Source: Flavobacteriaceae bacterium (lineage in GTDB: Bacteria > Bacteroidota > Bacteroidia > Flavobacteriales > Flavobacteriaceae). From it: a stretch of 51,536 nucleotides of DNA. The stretch lies in the NCBI GenBank assembly GCA_947456815.1, contig CANGTL010000018.1, positions 1 to 51,536 on the forward strand, given 5' to 3'. Positions 45,815 through 51,536 of the stretch are shown one piece after another; the first letter of the stretch is position 1, and each line of letters begins with the position of its first letter. The position numbers were made by a program, and so were the translations under genes. Under the pieces are notes generated by a model. It did no database searches and had not been told where the DNA came from. It saw nothing but the letters and a program-made list of their open reading frames with translations.

Positions 45815-46744
45815 ATGAAATTTCCTAAGGTTCATACGCTTCAACAAATTGCCGATTTACTTCATTGTGAATTCGTAGGCGATGCTAATTTTGATGTGTC
45901 TGGAATGAATGAAATTCATGTTGTTGAACCCGGAGATATCGTCTTTGTGGATCATCCCAAGTATTACGATAAAGCATTGCAATCTGCAGCGACTATTGTT
46001 TTAATCAATAAGAAAGTAGATTGTCCAGAAGGCAAAGCATTGCTGATTTCTGATGATCCATTTAGAGATTTTAATACGTTGACGCGCCATTTTATGCCGT
46101 TTCAAGTTTCCAATGTTTCAATAGCATCAACAGCAAAAATAGGAGAGGGCACCATCATTCAGCCCAATACCTTTGTAGGAAATCATGTGACGATTGGAAA
46201 GAATTGTTTGATTCACTCGAATGTGGCGATTTATGACCACACGGTTATTGGCGACAACGTCATCATTCATGCGGGAACTGTTTTGGGAGGAGATGCATTC
46301 TATTATAAAAAACGTCCGGAAGGTTTTGATCAATTGTTATCAGGTGGACGCGTGGTAATTCATGACAATGTTGGAATTGGCGCTTTATGTACTATTGATA
46401 AAGGCGTGACTGGCGATACAACCATTGGCGAAGGAACGAAATTAGACAATCAAGTGCACGTTGGACACGACACTGTCATCGGAAAGAAATGTCTGATTGC
46501 TTCGCAAACCGGCATTGCTGGCTGTGTGATTATTGAAGATGAAGTGACGTTGTGGGGACAAGTCGGAACTACAAGCGGCATTACCATCGGAACCAAAGCA
46601 GTAATTATGGGACAAACTGGAGTTACCAAATCGGTAGAAGGAGGTAAATCCTACTTCGGAACACCGATTGAAGAATCCCGCGAGAAATTGAAGCAATTGG
46701 CAAACCTAAAGAGAATACCAGAAATTTTAAATAAATTGAAGTAA
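45815..46744 (+). CDS. LpxD-like acyltransferase, second paralogue
   Basis: A 309-residue relative of LpxD with an N-terminal uridine-binding-like domain (1 to about 95) and hexapeptide repeats (about 105-285). The catalytic-type His is present (His218 in QVHVGHDTVIG). The loop that reads GSDGFGF in LpxD is GGDAFYYKKRPEGF here, so the acyl or nucleotide pocket differs. It is 34 residues shorter than the true LpxD at 41860. It may be an isozyme, or an acyltransferase for another glycolipid; which one cannot be told. It lies in the same operon as efp. Confidence 0.88.
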   Translation: MKFPKVHTLQQIADLLHCEFVGDANFDVSGMNEIHVVEPGDIVFVDHPKYYDKALQSAATIVLINKKVDCPEGKALLISDDPFRDFNTLTRHFMPFQVSNVSIASTAKIGEGTIIQPNTFVGNHVTIGKNCLIHSNVAIYDHTVIGDNVIIHAGTVLGGDAFYYKKRPEGFDQLLSGGRVVIHDNVGIGALCTIDKGVTGDTTIGEGTKLDNQVHVGHDTVIGKKCLIASQTGIAGCVIIEDEVTLWGQVGTTSGITIGTKAVIMGQTGVTKSVEGGKSYFGTPIEESREKLKQLANLKRIPEILNKLK

Positions 46745-46745
46745 A

Positions 46746-47108
46746 ATGTCTGCAAAGAAATTAATTCAAGATTTTTATAAATCAGATGCGCTTATCAATA
46801 GCGAAATCATGAGCACATTTTTGCATCCGGAGGTACTTTTAGATTGGAATAGCAGTACTGGATTCAAGCAATTGAATCAAAAAGATATCCTAGATTTATC
46901 AGCAGAATTAGGTAAAGCTTATGTGCGTTCAAAAGTACGAATCAGTCATCTCCTAAAAGACGGCGATCAAATTGTTGTTCGTTATGCTCATTACATCAAA
47001 ACCATTGAAAACCCAAGAGAGGAAATGCTTTTAGCTCATTTTATGGTCATTTGGGAAGTAAAAGACAACCTTTTGTACCGTGGATTTCAAATGAGTCAAT
47101 TGCCATAA
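46746..47108 (+). CDS. NTF2-like (SnoaL-type) protein
   Basis: A 120-residue protein with the cone-shaped NTF2-like fold pattern: an N-terminal helix (LIQDFYKSDALINSE), LHPEVLLDWNS, then strands IVVRYAHYIKT, AHFMVIWEVKDNLLYRGFQMS. Members include enzymes and binding proteins; no catalytic residue can be assigned. It starts 1 base after the LpxD-like gene, so it is clearly co-translated with it. The pairing is conserved in flavobacteria as far as I recall. Confidence 0.82.
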   Translation: MSAKKLIQDFYKSDALINSEIMSTFLHPEVLLDWNSSTGFKQLNQKDILDLSAELGKAYVRSKVRISHLLKDGDQIVVRYAHYIKTIENPREEMLLAHFMVIWEVKDNLLYRGFQMSQLP

Positions 47109-47148
47109 ATATTTAGAAAATTAACTTTAAAAGTAAATGTGAATCACT

Positions 47149-47156
47149 TACTTTTG
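47149..47156 (+). promoter_or_regulatory. Candidate -7 element for sucD
   Basis: TACTTTTG matches the consensus and gives a leader of about 28 bases. A -33 TTG is not obvious. Confidence 0.4.
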
Positions 47157-47189
47157 CATCACAAATAAAAAATACAAAAACAAACTACT

Positions 47190-48062
47190 ATGAGTGTTTT
47201 AGTCAACAAAGATTCCAAAATAATTGTGCAAGGTTTTACCGGAAGTGAAGGAACTTTTCACGCGTCGCAAATGATTGAATATGGTACGAATGTCGTGGGT
47301 GGCGTAACTCCAGGAAAAGGTGGAACTACCCATTTAGATCGTCCCGTTTTCAATACAGTAAAAGATGCAGTAGAACAAGCAGGAGCAGATACAACCATTA
47401 TTTTCGTACCACCTGCATTTGCTGCAGACGCCATTATGGAAGCTGCTGATGCTGGAATCAAAGTGATTATTACTATTACGGAAGGAATTCCAGTTGCGGA
47501 TATGATTAAAGCCAACGAATATATCAAAGTTAGAAACTGTACTTTAATCGGACCTAATTGCCCAGGCGTAATTACACCAGGGGAAGCCAAAGTGGGGATT
47601 ATGCCAGGTTTTGTTTTCAAAAAAGGAACTGTCGGGATTGTTTCTAAATCAGGAACTTTGACGTACGAAGCGGCAGACCAAGTTGTAAAACAAGGCATGG
47701 GAATAACAACCGCAATCGGAATTGGTGGAGATCCAATTATCGGAACAACTACGAAAGCGGCAGTTGAATTACTTATGAACGACCCAGAAACCAAATGTAT
47801 CGTGATGATTGGCGAAATCGGTGGACAATTAGAAGCAGACGCCGCTAAATGGATCAAAGCAGACGGAAATAGAAAACCAGTAGTTGGTTTTATTGCTGGT
47901 GAAACTGCTCCAAAAGGTAGAACCATGGGACATGCAGGTGCTATTGTTGGTGGATCAGACGACACCGCTGAAGCGAAGAAACGAATCATGAGAGAATGTG
48001 GAATTTATGTCGTAGATTCTCCAGCTGAAATTGGAAAAAAAGTAAAAGAGATTATGGGATAG
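47190..48062 (+). CDS. sucD: Succinate-CoA ligase, alpha subunit
   Basis: A 290-residue TCA-cycle enzyme subunit that, with SucC, converts succinyl-CoA to succinate with formation of ATP or GTP. The N-terminal CoA-binding Rossmann domain has [11 protein letters not shown] and [16 protein letters not shown] and SKSGTLTYE follow. The phosphohistidine is His248 in [11 protein letters not shown]. sucC is not adjacent, which is common in Bacteroidota. A terminator follows. Confidence 0.97.
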   Translation: MSVLVNKDSKIIVQGFTGSEGTFHASQMIEYGTNVVGGVTPGKGGTTHLDRPVFNTVKDAVEQAGADTTIIFVPPAFAADAIMEAADAGIKVIITITEGIPVADMIKANEYIKVRNCTLIGPNCPGVITPGEAKVGIMPGFVFKKGTVGIVSKSGTLTYEAADQVVKQGMGITTAIGIGGDPIIGTTTKAAVELLMNDPETKCIVMIGEIGGQLEADAAKWIKADGNRKPVVGFIAGETAPKGRTMGHAGAIVGGSDDTAEAKKRIMRECGIYVVDSPAEIGKKVKEIMG

Positions 48063-48076
48063 TTTTGAAAGAAATT

Positions 48077-48103
48077 GTCTTCCCGAGCGTAGTCGAGGGA
48101 CCA
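48077..48103. repeat. Short dispersed repeat, CTCGACTGCGCTCGG type, copy 2
   Basis: TTCCCGAGCGTAGTCGAGGG is the reverse complement of the motif at 28117 with two changes. It lies just before the sucD terminator hairpin. Confidence 0.7.
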
Positions 48104-48107
48104 ATAT

Positions 48108-48136
48108 AAAGCTCCTGTTTATGGAGCTTTTTTCTT
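48108..48136 (+). terminator. Terminator of sucD
   Basis: AAAGCTCC and GGAGCTTT pair around TGTTTAT, followed by a T run. Confidence 0.85.
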
Positions 48137-48153
48137 AAATTAAAATAACAAAC

Positions 48154-48180
48154 ACTTTGTGCCTTAGTGCCTTTGTGGCA
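48154..48180. repeat. GCACAAAG-type short periodic repeat
   Basis: On the minus strand GCCACAAAG, GCACTAAG and GCACAAAG follow each other, an 8-9 base periodic repeat. It forms most of the leader of the next gene. I recall similar strings between genes in many Bacteroidota genomes. Confidence 0.6.
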
Positions 48181-48192
48181 AAACAAAATATT

Positions 48193-48621
48193 ATGTATAA
48201 AGAATTAACAAAGTTCAAAACGAACAACCACTTCAACTTCACCATCGATAATAGCCTAGAAGAAGTGTGCAACGCCAGCGAAAATGGAAGTGGCGTATTT
48301 CTAGTGTTTGCCGCAGATGGAGAAGAGAAAGAACTCATTATGGTCGGCTCAACAGGAACGATTCAGAATGATGGTTCCTTAAAAAGCAAAAATGGTGGGC
48401 TTTACGATAAGATTGTCAATGGACACCAATTCGCCAAAACGGGACGTAAATACTCGTGGCCAGCGCAAATGAAATTGGAAAAAATCGCTCGATTGGAAGT
48501 GTATTGGTATGAAACATTTAATGCCAAGAACAAATTCATTCCTACGTATGTCGAAGGTTTGATATTGCAGAAATTCTTAGATGAAAACGGTAAATTGCCA
48601 CGATGGAATGTGGCATTCTAA
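48193..48621 (+). CDS. Small protein, possible degenerate GIY-YIG domain
   Basis: A 142-residue soluble protein. The frame is open from a TTG at 48157, but those first 12 codons lie in the GCACAAAG repeat and the ATG at 48193 is preferred. GVFLVF and, 15 residues later, IMVGSTG resemble the paired GIY and YIG strands of GIY-YIG nucleases. A later Glu in PTYVEGLILQKF fits the metal-binding Glu of that fold. The usual Tyr residues are missing, so the assignment is tentative. It is convergent with the gene at 48657 and shares a terminator with it. Function unknown. Confidence 0.6.
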   Translation: MYKELTKFKTNNHFNFTIDNSLEEVCNASENGSGVFLVFAADGEEKELIMVGSTGTIQNDGSLKSKNGGLYDKIVNGHQFAKTGRKYSWPAQMKLEKIARLEVYWYETFNAKNKFIPTYVEGLILQKFLDENGKLPRWNVAF

Positions 48622-48626
48622 AACAA

Positions 48627-48656
48627 TAAAACCTGCTATTTAGCAGGTTTTTCTAT
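48627..48656. terminator. Bidirectional terminator between convergent genes
   Basis: AAACCTGCT and AGCAGGTTT pair around ATTT, with T residues on the plus-strand side and A residues on the other, so it can stop transcription from both sides. Confidence 0.85.
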
Positions 48657-49412
48657 TTAATTATTAAAGTACTTCCGATCCCAAATCGCCACATTGAAGT
48701 TTTTGCCCATCATAAAAAAGGCATACATAAATACCGCAACAATCGACTTGAAAGCGAAAAGGAAAATAATGATATTCGCCATCGGAACGGCTTTGCTCAA
48801 ATTGTTTTCTGGTGTTAACCAAGTAATAAGTAAACTCAACACAACACTAAAAAACATAAAGTTCAATAGATTCTTGAATGGCATGACGAGCCATTTCCGC
48901 TTTGGCGTGATGTCTTTTCCCCACTGATGAATTAAATAGTAATAGTCATTTCCAATCGGCGCAAATAACAATGGATCATCATAACTCAAGAGCTGAAATG
49001 CTTTACTTGGAGCCATAATCTTAAATCCACCTAACGTTGTCCCGTGTGATTTTTCTAGCGCATTAATTTTTGAAATGGCTTCTTCAGGAATGCCGTCTTT
49101 AAAGTAGGTCGTGTCTAAAAACCTTAAGCGATAGTCAACACAAACCGACCTTATTTGAACTAAATGAAAAATTTTATCCGTTTCAAGAAGATCTAAGTTA
49201 AAATCGTTTGATTCTGTTGAACTCTTTTCTTGAAGCACATTCTTAATTCGATTGCGAGCCATCTCATTTTCGTTCAAAATGGCTAAGACTTCTTCTAAAA
49301 TGGTCTCCTCTGATTTAAATTTGTCGCGCGCCACTAACAACTCATTTTCTAAATTATTCCTATTTTTCAGCATCTTCCAAGTTTTTTTGAATTTGTAACC
49401 CTTGCTTTCCAA
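48657..49412 (-). CDS. Unknown membrane protein with two C-terminal helices
   Basis: A 251-residue protein that I do not recognise. Residues 20-85 are charged and helical, possibly coiled coil (ENELLVARDKFKSEETILEE). The middle (about 90-165) is a soluble alpha/beta part with GNDYYYLIHQWG. Two transmembrane helices follow near 184-200 and 210-235. A later start at Met14 (49373) is possible because the first residues are not conserved-looking. It lies between a shared terminator and the fumC terminator, so it is monocistronic. No homologue comes to mind. Confidence 0.6.
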   Translation of the reverse strand: MESKGYKFKKTWKMLKNRNNLENELLVARDKFKSEETILEEVLAILNENEMARNRIKNVLQEKSSTESNDFNLDLLETDKIFHLVQIRSVCVDYRLRFLDTTYFKDGIPEEAISKINALEKSHGTTLGGFKIMAPSKAFQLLSYDDPLLFAPIGNDYYYLIHQWGKDITPKRKWLVMPFKNLLNFMFFSVVLSLLITWLTPENNLSKAVPMANIIIFLFAFKSIVAVFMYAFFMMGKNFNVAIWDRKYFNN

Positions 49413-49498
49413 CTATAATTTGAAAGTACATAAAAAATTTAAAATGAATCACTACTATCATGAAAATTAAGCACTTGAACTACTGTTAAAGTTAACTA

Positions 49499-49530
49499 CA
49501 AAAAAAGACCTGCAATTCAATTACAGGTCT
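49499..49530 (-). terminator. Terminator of fumC
   Basis: On the minus strand AGACCTG and CAGGTCT pair around an 11-base loop and are followed by a T run. It is about 105 bases after the fumC stop, because a tandem repeat lies between. Confidence 0.8.
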
Positions 49531-49624
49531 AATTATCACCCGAGGCGCAGCAGAACTGTATGTAGCGCAGCGAAATAAATTATCACACGAGGCGCAGCCG
49601 AACTGTATGTAGCGCAGCGAAATA
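49531..49624 (-). repeat. 47-bp tandem duplication in the fumC 3' region
   Basis: Two adjacent 47-bp units (49531-49577 and 49578-49624) differ at two positions. Each has CGAGGCGCAGC, GAACTGTATG and TAGCGCAGCGAAATAA. They lie within the transcript between the fumC stop and its terminator. The unit is GC-rich compared with the surrounding DNA. Confidence 0.85.
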
Positions 49625-49633
49625 AATTGTCAA

Positions 49634-51031
49634 TTACTTCAAGCTTCCCACCATTTCCTCAGGTTTTACCCAAGCATCAAAATCTTCTGCAGTAACATAA
49701 CCCAAACGAACTGCTTCATCTTTCAATGTTGTTCCGTTCTTATGTGCCGTTTGTGCAATTTCAGCTGATTTGTAATATCCGATTTTGGTATTTAGAGCGG
49801 TGACCAACATCAGTGAATTGTCAACCAATTCTTTGATGCGTTTGTAATTCGGTTCGATGCCGCTCGCACAATGCTCCTCAAACGACAAACAAGCATCGCC
49901 TAATAATCTCGCCGATTGCAAGAAGTTCGCCGCCATGACAGGTTTGAAAACGTTTAATTCGTAATGGCCTTGCATACCTCCAACGCTAATGGCTAAGTCG
50001 TTTCCGATGACTTGCGCGCAAACCATCGTGAGTGCTTCACATTGTGTTGGATTTACTTTTCCTGGCATGATAGAAGATCCGGGCTCGTTTTCTGGAATTA
50101 AAATTTCACCAATTCCGGAACGTGGACCAGAAGCTAACATACGCACATCATTGGCAATTTTGTTTAAAGAAACCGCCAATTGCTTCAAAGCGCCGTGACT
50201 TTCCACAATCGCATCGTGCGAAGCTAAGGCTTCAAATTTGTTCGGTGCTGTTACAAATGGATGTCCAGTAAACTTAGCAATATATTCGGCAACTTTAACA
50301 TCGTAACCATCAGGTGTGTTCAATCCGGTGCCGACAGCGGTGCCGCCCAATGCCACTTCAGAAAGATGTGATAAGGTATTTCTTAATGCTTTGATGCCGT
50401 AATTCAATTGGGCAACGTAACCCGAGATTTCTTGTCCAAGGGTTAATGGCGTTGCGTCCATCAGGTGCGTTCGTCCAATTTTTACCACATTATTATATTC
50501 AACCGCTTTGGCATGTAGCGTATCTCGCAATTTCTCAACACCAGGAATGGTCGTTTCAACAACCGCTTTGTAAGCCGCAATATGCATTCCGGTTGGGAAC
50601 GTGTCATTGGATGATTGCGATTTGTTGACGTCATCATTGGCTTTGACCACAGCTTCACCTTCACCAATTTTGAAACCAGCCAACACTTGCGCGCGATTCG
50701 CCACCACTTCATTGACGTTCATATTGCTTTGCGTTCCAGAACCCGTTTGCCAAATTACTAAAGGAAATTGATCGTCGAGTTTGCCAGCGAGAATCTCGTC
50801 GCAAACGGCAGCAATCGCATCCCGTTTTTCGGTTGATAACACGCCTAAGTCGCAATTGGCATAAGCCGCAGCTTTCTTCAAATAGGCAAATCCTTCTATG
50901 ATTTCTTTGGGCATAGATGCCGATGGACCGATTTTCAAGTTGTTTCTAGATCGCTCGGTTTGCGCGCCCCAATATTTATCGGCTGGGACTTTTACTTCAC
51001 CCATGGTGTCTTTTTCAATTCTGTATTCCAT
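49634..51031 (-). CDS. fumC: Class II fumarate hydratase
   Basis: A 465-residue TCA-cycle enzyme that hydrates fumarate to L-malate; class II, no iron-sulfur cluster. The superfamily signature [11 protein letters not shown] is at about 318-328, with the catalytic Ser nearby. [13 protein letters not shown] is at about 98-110, SSNDTFPT at about 140-147, and [10 protein letters not shown] with His189. Full length. Its leader is rich in simple-sequence repeats. It is monocistronic with its own terminator. Confidence 0.97.
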   Translation of the reverse strand: MEYRIEKDTMGEVKVPADKYWGAQTERSRNNLKIGPSASMPKEIIEGFAYLKKAAAYANCDLGVLSTEKRDAIAAVCDEILAGKLDDQFPLVIWQTGSGTQSNMNVNEVVANRAQVLAGFKIGEGEAVVKANDDVNKSQSSNDTFPTGMHIAAYKAVVETTIPGVEKLRDTLHAKAVEYNNVVKIGRTHLMDATPLTLGQEISGYVAQLNYGIKALRNTLSHLSEVALGGTAVGTGLNTPDGYDVKVAEYIAKFTGHPFVTAPNKFEALASHDAIVESHGALKQLAVSLNKIANDVRMLASGPRSGIGEILIPENEPGSSIMPGKVNPTQCEALTMVCAQVIGNDLAISVGGMQGHYELNVFKPVMAANFLQSARLLGDACLSFEEHCASGIEPNYKRIKELVDNSLMLVTALNTKIGYYKSAEIAQTAHKNGTTLKDEAVRLGYVTAEDFDAWVKPEEMVGSLK

Positions 51032-51048
51032 TGTTGTTGTTTATGTGG

Positions 51049-51122
51049 TTAATCGTTTATTTGTTTAATCGTGAAATTGTTTAATTGGTTATTTGTTTAA
51101 TCGTTTAATTGGTTATTTGTTT
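51049..51122 (-). repeat. Tandem simple-sequence repeat in the fumC leader
   Basis: Two exact copies of TTAATTGGTTATTTGTTT (51081 and 51105, period 24) plus a variant TTAATCGTTTATTTGTTT at 51049. The 22 bases 51049-51070 match the efp leader exactly on the opposite strand. It ends 18 bases upstream of the fumC start codon. Confidence 0.75.
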
Positions 51123-51240
51123 GGGCGTGACCACAGGGGTCGGGCTTTCGGCACTCGCTTTTTTGCGTTGAACGCCAACGCAATAAGAGCTCACACAAAG
51201 CCTCTATCCCTCACGCGGTTCTGGGTTTATGGAAAACCCT
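51123..51240. repeat. GC-richer intergenic composite element
   Basis: The 410-base gap between fumC and the next gene has no open reading frame I would support. This part is clearly richer in GC than its surroundings and reads GGCGTGACCACAGGGGTCGG, GGCACTCGC and a perfect 8-bp hairpin (TTGCGTTG-AACGC-CAACGCAA, 51163-51183). From memory such GTGACC-GGTCGGGCT blocks recur between genes in Flavobacterium. It runs into element copy F. Confidence 0.6.
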
Positions 51241-51330
51241 AGCCCAGATAGAGCCGATATCCTTTTTTGGGTGCGAAGCATGAGAACCTAAAAAAGATAA
51301 AGGCGAAAGCTGGAATTTGCTCCTAAAAAG
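51241..51330 (-). repeat. Dispersed intergenic element, copy F (degenerate)
   Basis: On the minus strand it begins TTTTTAGGAGCAAATTCC, has TATCTTTTTTAGG and a matching AAAAAAGGATATCGGCT, and ends in a degenerate GGGCT. The order and spacing match copies D and E, but the ends have diverged. Confidence 0.6.
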
Positions 51331-51382
51331 CTGTCCAAAATTACGTATAAATACTATTTTATAAAAATTGATTTGGAATTAA

Positions 51383-51413
51383 TTGGTAAGAAAAAATAAT
51401 ACACTTACATTTG
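51383..51413 (+). promoter_or_regulatory. Candidate promoter of the last gene
   Basis: TTG at 51383-51385, a 20-bp spacer and TACATTTG at 51406-51413 match the Bacteroidota consensus well. The leader would be about 22 bases. Confidence 0.6.
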
Positions 51414-51441
51414 CGTATAAATCAAAAAAATTCCGGAAAAC

Positions 51442-51536
51442 ATGTTTGATTTTTCACAGTATTTAGGCTTTTTATTATTCTTAACCGTCCTAACCATAGG
51501 ATTTTGGTTGATGTTTTTCTTAGTAGCTTTCGTTCA
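51442..51536 (+). CDS. Membrane protein N-terminus (partial)
   Basis: The ATG at 51442 opens a frame that stays open for 31 codons to the edge of the window. After MFDFSQYL nearly all residues are hydrophobic (GFLLFLTVLTIGFWLMFFL), so it is the start of a membrane protein with no typical cleavable signal. A good promoter lies just upstream. The product cannot be identified from this fragment. Confidence 0.6.
   Translation, partial: MFDFSQYLGFLLFLTVLTIGFWLMFFLVAFV

Noticed and set aside
47258..47989. A 243-codon open frame antisense to sucD
   Set aside because: It lies wholly within sucD, is rich in Pro, Ile and Ser as expected for an antisense reading of a conserved gene, and has no family signature.

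Overview
The window looks like ordinary chromosome from a Flavobacterium or a close relative in Flavobacteriaceae. The DNA is AT-rich. Candidate promoters have the Bacteroidota form TTG/TTTG - about 20 bp - TAnnTTTG instead of sigma70 boxes. Four secreted proteins end in type IX secretion (T9SS) type A sorting domains. Several genes are Bacteroidota hallmarks: the LpxC-FabZ fusion, the Rpb6-like omega subunit, DUF4835/PorD, DUF6495 and DUF6913. No rRNA, tRNA, CRISPR array, prophage or insertion sequence was seen.

Layout. 1-3235: the end of rpsR, then rplI, a DUF6495 gene and ligA. 3345-5444: three tandem paralogous multipass membrane proteins, remotely like YhhN/TMEM86. 5441-7274 (minus): a 5'-nucleotidase split into a lipoprotein carrying the C-terminal domain and a Tat-type metallophosphatase. 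7323-8719: DUF6913 and dapA. 8853-13806: bamD-rpoZ-coaBC-porD-recN, a tight probable operon. 13879-15072: fabV. 15224-22138: three large T9SS cargo proteins in a row, two of them paralogous. 22224-26186: a glycosyltransferase, coaE and a two-component system. 26313-35146 (all minus): Gfo/Idh oxidoreductase, 3-hydroxyacyl-CoA dehydrogenase, DUF1015, a kelch T9SS protein, yggS, a DnaQ-GIY-YIG fusion nuclease, miaA and an acyl-ACP thioesterase. 35414-40352: pcm, an XRE regulator, smpB, a subtilase lipoprotein, a VF530 protein, a GNAT acetyltransferase and an aldose epimerase. 40523-48062: an HD phosphohydrolase and the lipid A block lpxD, lpxC/fabZ, lpxA, efp, lpxD-like, NTF2-like, sucD. 48193-51536: a GIY-YIG-like small protein, an unknown membrane protein, fumC and the first codons of another membrane protein.

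Function. The lipid A genes supply the early steps of endotoxin synthesis, and the FabZ half of the fusion supplies hydroxyacyl-ACP metabolism. FabV and the acyl-ACP thioesterase also act on acyl chains. BamD and PorD serve the outer membrane and T9SS, through which the four sorting-domain proteins would leave the cell. sucD and fumC are TCA cycle enzymes; coaBC and coaE make coenzyme A.

I did not find a clear new defence or biosynthetic system. The most unusual material is between the genes. There are at least five families of dispersed or tandem intergenic repeats, one with about six copies and a variable hairpin core. Simple-sequence repeats lie in the leaders of efp, fumC, the DUF1015 gene and the Gfo/Idh gene, with a 22-base block shared exactly by efp and fumC. 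A perfect inverted repeat overlaps the apparent promoter of the XRE regulator. Among the genes, the three YhhN-like proteins lacking the expected Asp and the subtilase with Thr at the oxyanion-hole position deserve a second look.
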